Shown here one piece after another: positions 56,566 through 64,000 of a stretch of DNA of 64,000 nucleotides; position 1 is the first letter of the stretch, and every line of letters starts with the position of its first letter. Under the pieces are notes generated by a model that was not told where the DNA came from, did no database searches, and worked only from the letters and a program-made list of their open reading frames with translations. Source of the DNA: Lineus longissimus (lineage: Eukaryota > Nemertea > Pilidiophora > Heteronemertea > Lineidae); the NCBI RefSeq assembly GCF_910592395.1, contig NC_088308.1:12477001-12541000 (forward strand). The letters are read 5' to 3'. A program made the translations under genes and the position numbers.

Positions 56566-57843
56566 TCAAGGACTCTTCAAAACAAGTGACCTTTCACTTA
56601 GAGATCTCTCACTCGCTTTTGATGATGGAATTACAGGTTTGACAACTCTAACATACTGGGCAGACCGCTTGTTTGTGGCAGTGTTGCGAACATCCATGAC
56701 ACCATCTGAACTTTGGCCAACTCTTTCTAAAATATCTTTGCCAGTTAACTTCCCTAATTTACACTTTAAATCTCTTATTTCCCTATCCTTCACTAACAAA
56801 TCATATTCTAACTTGGCAGCTTCAACTTCAGCCTCATGTACCCGACTGTCACTGACCATACTGTTGAGCATACACACCGTTTCTAATCTAACCACATTAT
56901 CTTTTAGTTCTGAAATTTCACCTTCTAATTTAAGGACAGTTTTGGAAAAAACACTCTCCTGAAGAAAAAGCCGGCTTTGGAGTCGGTGGATTTCTGCACA
57001 GTATCCTTCACTCTCCTTGATTGTTGAGCCAAGCCTTTCCTGTAGAGATTTTGTTGATTGATTTAATGCACTCCAACGACTAAACCACTCACGACCAAGT
57101 TGGTTAATAGTGACAGTGTCAACCAAGTGCTGCTGTTTTAGCTCAAGGATGGCACTGTCCCGTGAACGAATATCCTGAACATACAACTCCCGTATTTGAC
57201 TGGCTCAGTCCCGATAATCAGAATGAGTGTGAATCGATTCCTCCGTCAATCGGTTCAGCATACATGTGAAGAGGTGTATAGCCTCACGTGTACCTCCATT
57301 CTCATTCACAGTCATCTCTCCCAATCCCATATTCCCCACACATAGTTGCTTAGCCCTTTCATTCAAGATGAATGCTTCGTTGAAGGGAACACTCAACTCA
57401 AGTCCCGAGTTGTCAAAAGTAATCCATAGTGCACCATTTCGGATGCAAACAGTCTTTCCCAATTTGAGAACCCCCGTTTGATCACTGTATCGAACAAAGA
57501 TGACTTCACCAACGGCTGGTAATCGGTCATGACTCGAAACTTGTAATCCTTCATAGAGGTCATCAATGACTACTGCATGTATACTTCCACTGAAGTCCTG
57601 AATGGTGTACTGTTTTGGATCAACTTGTGACAACACAGTTCCTACATATACATCCCTCAGTAATTTAAACAGAACAGAGTCCCCAACGTTGAACATAGAC
57701 GACGTAACTTCTGACTTGACTGCCTTGGATTTCCTGCGTTTCCGCCCAAAATATCTTTTATGGCTGCCCGAACCAACTTTGGAATCCAACCTCACTTTCT
57801 TCCGAGGAGGGCAGTCAGCATCATTTGAAGTCAACGACGTCTC
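56566..57843 (-). pseudogene. N-terminal part: Tudor-like region and coiled coil
   Basis: One reading frame of 425 codons split by a single TGA. The first 40 residues are basic (KRYFGRKRRKSKAVK, a likely nuclear signal). A region with alternating hydrophobic strands (VGDSVLFKLL, VYVGTVLSQVD, YTIQDFSG, VVIDDLYEGL) suggests a Tudor/SGF29-like barrel, tentatively. From about residue 215 it is strongly helical with heptad-like hydrophobics (LKLEGEISELKDNVVRLETV). The TGA could be a nonsense mutation; no selenocysteine signal was sought. Confidence 0.55.
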
Positions 57844-57912
57844 CATTTCATGGACAAGACAATACCTGGAATTGTAAAAGAGAATGAGTTGCAAAAAGGC
57901 GGGGGTCACCAA

Positions 57913-60200
57913 CGGACACAGTCTGTGCTTGAATGCAGGATGTACTACAACATGTACGTCATGTACATGTACTGATATCTATCAAGCCTCATGCATCCAT
58001 CAACAGTATTCTTATTTCTAGTGCAGAGTCAATTATGATTTAGAGTATCATCACTTCCCACAATTTTCGTAGATCAGGGCGGATGTAGTACGCCTACTCT
58101 CCACACCACCAACTGAAAATAAAGAAAAAGAAAATCTAGTACTTAGTAACTGAAGGATGACCAGCACACTTGGCAGCCATGGATAAGGAACATAAAAGAA
58201 TACACATTATAAAACAGACAAATCTGGTAATGGTACCCCAGTTAAAAAAAATTGTTTTCACCTTTCCTGCAACCCCGACAATACAAAACCGTGTACTGAT
58301 CAATTGCATGAATTGTGTTCTTTGATTCTTCGAATAAATGCTGACAGTGACAAATGACAATAGGCGGCTAGGCCTATAGACAATACACACGAGAAGTCGG
58401 AACAAAATCTTACAATGTAGTCACGGAGAAAAAAAAGAAATGTTTATGCATAGGCACCCAGTTAACACAAGACACTGTTTTAACATCACCCTGTACAAAA
58501 AAATCAAAACAAATCCAATGTGTGGGTCAATGGGCAAGTCCATTGTGGCCAAGGGTGATAAGCTCAGCGCATACCGAAAAACTATTCAGTGTTTCAAAAG
58601 TTTGAAAACCAGATTCATCAAAAACATCACTGAATTTGTTTTCCAGATAGACTACAATAAGTACTTACTCATGTTTTGGTTACAAGTTGCCAAAAAATTG
58701 TGACTCATTTATATTTCCACCCAAACCGAACCCCTATCAGCACAATAGACTGAACCAACGAAACTTGAAACTGGACACTGGGTTTCAAATGCATATTTCT
58801 GAATAAATACTGCAAACTAAATTTTAAAAACGGAAACTAATTAAAGTTACGATATCCATTAATATTTAAAGTAACTCGTACTACAAGTAAGCGGTCAAGG
58901 GAATCCGATGTTGTAAGATGAAATTGGCGCCTCGAGTTCATCTCAGTCTGCAAGCCGGCCATTTTGAATCGGAGCAGATCCAAGTTCTAGGATTGTCTGA
59001 ATAAGCACACGATTTGGTACGAAACTGAATTAAGATATGTTAAACGGTGGCGTTATTTATGATGAGTGATATTACACTTACCTGGGTATAATTTGATGAA
59101 ATTCGGAAATCTGCAATTTGTTGAAAAATCGATAAAAATACCGCAAATCGTCACTGTTTCATCAATTCTGATCCGAATTTCATGAAAGTTCGTCGGCGGG
59201 TGGCATGGCATGTGATAGACCTAATGAGCCAGTCAAAACCGACGTATCTTTAAGCAGAACGTCCACAGGCTTGTGGTCGTGTTTTGAACGACTCCAACGC
59301 ATTACCCTTTAGACTGAATGGGTATTGCGATTGTGTGATGGCGACAATGTTTACATAGTGGTTAACAAGCTTTTTGCGCTGACCAATCGCTGGGCAGCAG
59401 GCCTGTGCTGGGGATGGATCATTTCGATGTCATGTTTACGCTTAGCTGAAACAGCTGTGCAAGAAAACAGGTTACTAACAACATGGATTATTTGGAAACA
59501 GAAATACATGTACAAACAATGCCAAACAGAGTGGCTAATCCCTCCTCAATAACATGCTAATTAATACCAATTATAAACTTTTGTTTTACTTTAAGCTGTG
59601 CTAGGTCAGGCCTAGGCAAAAAGCATATGGTAGGAAGAGAATAGTAAATCACCAAAGATTTACACCATAAAAGTCTCCTGTTGTTTTAAAAATCAAATTC
59701 GCCTGAATTTGCTGTTGTCACCAAATGATGAAAGGCAAATAAAATGCATGTAAAAATCATAATAAAATAAGAGCTATGCTACAATTAATGGAATTAAAAT
59801 AAGAGTCAATCTTAAAACATCAAAGACGCGATAAAGTTAGCAACAGGTCCAAAATCTTGCGATACATAATGCACTCCATAAAAGTCTCCTGTTGTTTTAA
59901 AGCTGACTTTGCTCCTGCAAAGTTCACATCCTGAAGGACAGAAACGATATCAAATTTTAAATTGAAGTTCAAATGCCTTGACAAAAGCACTAATTGACTA
60001 GAAAAGACAATCAAAGTCAAAATTTCGAAGGACACAATCAGTGTCAAGTGTGAAAGACATTTCGTCATGAGCAAAAATTCCGTTGACCACATTGGGTTGT
60101 CCTGTGTTTGGTAGTTTTCGGAGTGGCACGGTATGCGCTAAAGAAAATGTTCTCTTCAACCTTTTGTGGTGGAAATATGCAAAAACATGTCACATGTCCA
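57913..60200. other. Non-coding stretch with possible upstream exon
   Basis: On the minus strand, AAAATGGCCGGC near 58,962 could be a first exon (MAGLQTEMNSRRQF) of the gene below, but no clear donor follows. ATAAAAGTCTCCTGTTGTTT occurs twice (about 59,667 and 59,877). 59,461-59,675 is repeated at 61,607-61,826. Confidence 0.35.
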
Positions 60201-60207
60201 TATGATG

Positions 60208-61239
60208 TTACTTTGGAGAGCACTGGATATATTCGCTGATGCAGCTGAGGACGTCGTATTCAGCTGGTATGAAATGGGTCATCTTATCGTTAATACCAGA
60301 TGTCGTTTGAATATGGACAGCTAGCGTTCGGGTGTGGTCAAAGTTCTTTACAGGCGGTATATACTGTGGAAACTTAGGAACGAAATTCATGGACATTGGC
60401 TTGAGTGGTTCGGGTCGCAGTGAAGACTCAACGGTCCTTTCCTTGTCAATATTTTTAAGAGGTACTACGATACGGGCAGTTTGTTCACTATGGCCCACAT
60501 CATTGACTGTGGGTTGTGTTTGGTAGAGGGTGTCATGCTTTCCTCTGATCTTGTAAGCGTAGTTTAGAATGAATGCCTTTGCTTCCCAGTCCAGACCATC
60601 ACTATTTACCCATGAATTTTCCTTTGCAGGACCATTTTTCCACCTGATCAAAAACTGCTCTCCATCATAACACTTACGTCTTGCCAAGACACTTTCCATC
60701 ACTTTTTTGTCACTTACATTCTCAGCTTTTTGTTGAGTAAGAGCCACGATTGAAGCCTTGTGATATTCCAGGAATGGTAACCAATCTTTGTCTTTGCTTT
60801 CCTGGGCAGGTTCTGTCTGCGGCACAGCATCAGATGATGTATTCAGTTCGCATTGAGTGGGCGTTGACTTAGTTTCGTTGTTATGTTGAACACCAACAGA
60901 TATATTCTCTGGAACACACTGAACTGAGCTAGACCTAGTCTGTGGGACACACTGGGTAGGTCTTGACATTGTCTCTGGGCCACACTGGGTATGCTTTGAT
61001 ACTGTCTCTGCTGGGGTCTTGTGTACGATATCAGTTGATTGATCCTTGGAAAAGGCACTGTCTAGAACCGGTTCAGTAGAATGTACCATAAAAACGTTTC
61101 TTTCAGTGTCACTTACATTTTGACTCCTGATTTTGTGCAAGTAGGCTTGCATCCGATAATTATCCCGGCGAAGTGTTGAGGGTGATTTCATACCTTTCAG
61201 TCGTAGTGGCGACGATTGACTGCTCCATCTTCGTTCCAA
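60208..61239 (-). CDS. Chromodomain protein with 11-residue repeats
   Basis: Intact 343-codon ORF; an in-frame TAA seven codons upstream supports the ATG at 61,239. Residues 1-40 are basic. Residues 84-138 are five 11-residue repeats of the type TQCVPQTRSSS. Residues about 179-230 form a chromodomain: VMESVLARRKCYDGEQFLIR followed by W-K and ENSWV, then a C-terminal helix (EAKAFILNYAYKIRGK). Chromodomains bind methylated histone tails or target integrases and transposases. The C-terminal 110 residues are unrecognised. It is on the same strand as, and upstream of, the broken PHD gene, but no splice link was found. It could be a host gene or an element ORF. Confidence 0.7.
   Translation of the reverse strand: MERRWSSQSSPLRLKGMKSPSTLRRDNYRMQAYLHKIRSQNVSDTERNVFMVHSTEPVLDSAFSKDQSTDIVHKTPAETVSKHTQCGPETMSRPTQCVPQTRSSSVQCVPENISVGVQHNNETKSTPTQCELNTSSDAVPQTEPAQESKDKDWLPFLEYHKASIVALTQQKAENVSDKKVMESVLARRKCYDGEQFLIRWKNGPAKENSWVNSDGLDWEAKAFILNYAYKIRGKHDTLYQTQPTVNDVGHSEQTARIVVPLKNIDKERTVESSLRPEPLKPMSMNFVPKFPQYIPPVKNFDHTRTLAVHIQTTSGINDKMTHFIPAEYDVLSCISEYIQCSPK
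60826..60990 (-). repeat. 33-bp coding minisatellite (five units)
   Basis: It encodes TQCGPETMSRP, TQCVPQTRSSS, VQCVPENISVG, VQHNNETKSTP and TQCELNTSSDA in the chromodomain protein. The unit is divisible by three, so copy-number change keeps the frame. The diverged units suggest an old expansion. Confidence 0.8.
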
Positions 61240-61390
61240 TTAAGTGTTAATGACAATCCATCTCCTGTTGTTGAGAGATTCCACCCGTTTGGTGAATTTG
61301 TTAATCCATTCTAACACTGTAGTTAAGAGTTGGCGAGACTGCTGATATGGTCATGATGAAATGTTCGGGATCCTTTAGGTTCTCCACCAA

Positions 61391-61597
61391 ATATTATGGG
61401 GGGGGGGGTAGGGGGAAGACTAGCTGTGAATCACTTGGAGTCAAGAAGTGCGTTTCACTTCTTATAATTGATAAATCTTGAATAACACAAACATTTACAT
61501 ACAGTTACAATAGATAGGAGAACCAGATCTCTGAGTGTATGTTTCGTGTGTTTCCAGTCTAGAGTCTAAAACCTGCATACCTTTACAATGATATGGG
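61391..61597 (+). repeat. Dispersed segment, empty-site copy
   Basis: Matches 46,400-46,450 plus 47,039-47,203 but lacks the 579-bp palindromic element: ATCACTTGG occurs once (61,430-61,438) and runs straight into AGTCAAGAA. A G-run (about 61,398-61,408) lies at its left edge. Confidence 0.85.
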
Positions 61598-61606
61598 ATT
61601 CACCAA

Positions 61607-61826
61607 GAAAACAAGTTACTAACAACATAAATTACTTGGAGACAGAAATACAAACAATGCCAAACAGAAACACGTTTTGGAGTGGCCAATCCCTCCTCAA
61701 TAACATGCTAATTAATACCAATTATAAACTTTTGTTTTACTTTAAGCTGTGCTAGGTCAGGCCTAGGCAAAAAGCATATGGTAGAAAAAGAATAGTAAAT
61801 CACCAAAGATTTACACCATAAAAGAT
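61607..61826 (+). repeat. Duplicate of 59,461-59,675
   Basis: Over 200 bp of close identity, including TCCCTCCTCAATAACATGCT, TAAGCTGTGCTAGGTCAGGC and AAATCACCAAAGATTTACAC. The pair flanks the chromodomain ORF on both sides in direct orientation. Confidence 0.85.
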
Positions 61827-61855
61827 TGATATGATGAAGCTTAACATAATGCTCA

Positions 61856-62938
61856 TAAAATTTCGACCTTGACCTGGTTTCCAAGGTCAGAAAGGTCAAA
61901 CTCTAAAATTTGACTAAAGGTGGCATGTTTCACTGCTATTTGTTACAGAGTACATACTGCTATAACTTTAAGGGAATTCTATACAACACCGCTGTGGCCG
62001 TCGTCGTTGTCGTCGTCCGTCGTCGGCGTCTGTCGTCGTCGTCTGTCGTCGTCGTCGTCTGTATCCTGTTTCAAAAACAGCAGCACGTTTCTTAACCACT
62101 AGAGCAATGAATGTGAAACTTTGTACACAGGACCCCCCCAGGTCAGGTGACATCTAACAGTGAATTTCGGTCCATTTTGATTCTTGACTTGGCCGCCAGG
62201 GGGGCAGAAGTCGAAACCAAAAAAGTGTGATATCTCTCTTGAGAGTGACTCGTTTTCGATAAAATTTATGTGGTAGGTTCTCCTAGCAAGGATACATCCC
62301 ATATCCTACGGGTTTCTGATTTGATCTAATTTTCAAGGTCACAGAGGTCAAACAGTGTAAATTGTCCATTTGAGTGTAACTATGGACGTTTCTTAACCGA
62401 TAAAGCTATGAACTGGAAATTTGGTACACATTACTCCCATAGTCATATAATGTCTGACACCGAATTTCGATTTGATCTGATTCTCGACTTGGCCACCAGG
62501 AGGCCGAAACTAAAAAATGTAAAAGGGCAATATCTTGCTTAATAGTCAATTGTTTTCAATGATATTTATGGTAGGTACTCTGAGAAGGGACACATCACGT
62601 ATCCTACGGGTTTTTGATTTGACCTAATTTTCAAGGTCACAGAGGTCTAGTGGTGTAAATTGGCCATTTGAGTGTAACCATGGCACGTTTTTAACTGCTA
62701 AAGCTATGAACTTGAAATTTGGTATACATGACTCCATATGTTATGTAACATCTGAGACCGAATTTCAGTCCGATCTTATTCTTAACTTGGCCACCAGAGA
62801 GCCAGAAGTGGAAACCTAAAAAGTGTGATATCTCTCTTATGAGTGACTCGTTTTCAATAAAATTTAATGGCAGGTTCTTCTAGCAAGGATACATCACATA
62901 TCATACAGGTTTTTAATTTGACCTACTTTTCAAGGTGT
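61856..62938 (+). repeat. Dispersed AGGTCA repeat, copy 4 (3'-truncated)
   Basis: It contains a CGTCGTC tract (about 61,997-62,063) and about three units with GGTACACA, GGCCACCAGG and AAGGTCACAGAGGTCAAA (perfect pair at 62,336-62,350; diverged at 62,636). It ends abruptly in TTTTCAAGGTGTGG without the GTGAGCACAATGG terminus of the other copies. Confidence 0.78.
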
Positions 62939-63008
62939 GGGATTATGGATTTTAAGGTTTAGTCTTGTATTATATTTCTTATGGGCCCTGAAAGGGTGCT
63001 GCAGGGGT

Positions 63009-63133
63009 GTATTCCTGTTTCGCCTATTCCTGTTCCGCCTATTCCTGTTTCGCCTAATTCCTGTTTCACCTAATTCCTGTTTCGCCTATTCCTGTTTTGC
63101 CTAATTCCTGTTTTGCCTATTCCTGTTTCGCCA
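63009..63133 (+). repeat. 15/16-bp tandem repeat, ATTCCTGTTTCGCCT
   Basis: About eight units alternating CCTATTCCTG and CCTAATTCCTG with TTTCG/TTTTG variants. No gene. Confidence 0.92.
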
Positions 63134-63627
63134 ATTCAAATGTATTGCTAACCTCCCCACAGACGTAGAAATATGAACCACCCCTTACTATAGTGTTAAA
63201 GGCTATCATTAAGAATAAAGTCTGAAATAATGGATTTAGCGACATGTCAATTATTTCAGTATTATTTGGAATAACTTTGGAAAATTATACATAGCTTACA
63301 TAGGCTTATGTTTTAGCTTATTTTAAAAGGCAAGAAATAAAATAGTGAGAAAGTTTCACCCTTTCATTAGATTTGAGAAAGGTTTCTTAGGCCTGCATTT
63401 TATATTGTGGATTCTCTTTCTTTTGTCTTAGTCAGTAACTGGCATCTTAATAGAAAGAATACCTATAGCTACATTGTTCTTTTATTCCTTATTTCATTGT
63501 GTTCAACGATGTGATGGCTTCCTATTGAAAAATAATATTTTCTCGAGGGTTTCATTCCATATAAATCAAGAGGTCATGCAGGGGCTTTTCACACTCAGAA
63601 CAACTTTGCATGATGGCTGATTAAGCT
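63134..63627. other. AT-rich non-coding
   Basis: No exon or repeat border is recognised up to the FLYWCH exon. Confidence 0.4.
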
Positions 63628-63776
63628 CAATTTGTTCCGACCAAAAGAGGAGGGGAAAGTCTGATCTACAGAGAATTCAAATTTCGATTGAACAGAAAAG
63701 GAAGGGATGGCAAAAGACACTGGAAATGTATTGTAGAGACATGCAGGGCTAATGCAGTTACTGATAGAGCAAATAG
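63628..63776 (+). CDS. FLYWCH-type zinc-finger exon
   Basis: The open frame reads PTKRGGESLIYREFKF, RLNRKGRDGKRHWKC and CRANAVTDRANR and ends at a donor (AATAG-GTAATA, 63,776/63,777). The K-GG-L-Y...W-K-C...C-A pattern is the first half of a FLYWCH zinc finger, the C2H2 fold found alone in some regulators and at the front of MULE transposases. The H-x-H ligands would lie in the next exon, outside the seen part. The exact acceptor is uncertain; a TAA lies just upstream in frame. It could belong to a Mutator-like element, as at 45.6 kb. Confidence 0.55.
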
Positions 63777-64000
63777 GTAATATTATGGTTCATTCAGATA
63801 CACATGGCTCAATTTTGATTAGACATAATATATATTCTATATAACATATACTATAAAGTAATCACATAATTAGTTTGTTTCCTCTAAGTTGCTTTACCTA
63901 ATCCTGCTGTAACTTAATTATGTGGCAAAACAAGTTGAATGCTAAATTTGCCGCAAGTTGATATATTGTAGCACGGATGTATAGCACTTTTTGATTTTCT
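63777..64000. other. Window edge; AT-rich
   Basis: Intron or intergenic DNA after the FLYWCH exon; nothing else is recognised. Confidence 0.4.

Larger units (their letters stand above)
53755..57843 (-). pseudogene. Large multidomain repetitive-family gene, broken
   Basis: The minus-strand coding remnant begins at ATG 57,843 just after a good acceptor (TTACAATTCCAG). Order: basic N-terminus; Tudor-like strand region (GDSVLFKLLRDVYVGTVLSQ); coiled coil; a block ending GGDKGGSSSKLVMQL; PLDQVV and a helical stretch; PHD finger; QAYHSNAFIGNH; and finally MGEQGAESIH. The last blocks resemble a very numerous uncharacterised protein family of marine invertebrate genomes that I believe is transposon-linked. 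Breaks: in-frame TGA at 57,205-57,207; shift near 56,570; replacement of about 0.95 kb between roughly 55,080 and 56,030; shift at a C-run near 54,890-54,900; shift near 54,775; shift near 54,025. No family name is claimed. Confidence 0.65.

Noticed and set aside
55954-56589. 211-codon plus-strand ORF
   Set aside because: It is the antisense shadow of the minus-strand frame 56,019-56,564, which carries the recognisable GGDKGGSSSKLVMQL block.
16-64000. CRISPR arrays, bacterial operons, ribosome binding sites
   Set aside because: The DNA is clearly eukaryotic. The tandem arrays (15.1, 51.7 and 63.0 kb) lack equal spacers between identical repeats.

Overview
The window is eukaryotic and reads like the genome of a marine invertebrate animal. 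Coding sequence is sparse and cut by GT-AG introns, almost every recognisable protein is of animal or animal-transposon type, and the DNA is full of short terminal-inverted-repeat (TIR) elements, poly-C/poly-G runs, GGCCTA-type words and ACATGTACATGT-type words. A deuterostome (echinoderm, hemichordate or cephalochordate) or another marine invertebrate fits; the sequence alone does not settle which.

Layout. 0-6 kb: a foldback repeat, a possible weak multi-exon gene (ATG at 963), a triplicated 3'-exon-like block (2.6-4.0 kb), a TA-flanked MITE (4,169-4,358) and duplicated repeats. 6.6-7.6 kb: an inverted-repeat element carrying a 16-bp minisatellite and clustered CRE sites. 9-10.1, 28.4-30.1, 37.1-38.5 and 61.9-62.9 kb: four copies of one dispersed repeat built of ~300-bp units, each unit carrying an AGGTCA-cag-AGGTCA nuclear-receptor-like motif. 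10.95-14.8 kb: a spliced but apparently broken plus-strand gene resembling KDZ-type transposase proteins and lacking the core, with a retrotransposon tail in one intron. 15.1-15.8 kb: minisatellite. 16.2-20.8 kb: the best candidate ordinary gene, a small minus-strand chromodomain protein, with a Tc1 transposon and a hairpin element in one intron. 22.3-23.4 kb: a decayed Tigger/pogo-type transposase. 25-32 kb: nested inverted-repeat elements. 38.5-40 kb: a TTAA-flanked element and a Penelope-like (GIY-YIG) remnant. 41.6-47.0 kb: a nested stack of elements with readable target-site duplications. 47-53 kb: duplicated segments, a minus-strand non-LTR remnant, a second large minisatellite and a mariner-type MITE. 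53.7-57.9 kb: a broken minus-strand gene of a large repetitive protein family (Tudor-like region, coiled coil, PHD finger, MGEQGAESIH block). 55.4 kb: a small plus-strand acidic exon inside it. 60.2-61.2 kb: an intact 343-codon minus-strand ORF with 11-residue repeats and a chromodomain. 63.6 kb: a FLYWCH zinc-finger exon at the edge.

The most informative region is 41.6-47.0 kb. A Mutator-like element (41,601-46,395) has long TIRs, a 9-bp target-site duplication and a FLYWCH-type transposase fragment. It holds an L2/CR1-type retrotransposon with its own ~12-bp duplication, which in turn holds a 1.09-kb TIR insertion. Immediately beside it is a 579-bp long-TIR palindrome flanked by 9-bp ATCACTTGG repeats. 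The unfilled version of that target lies in the same window at 61,430-61,438, so the insertion can be read directly by comparison.
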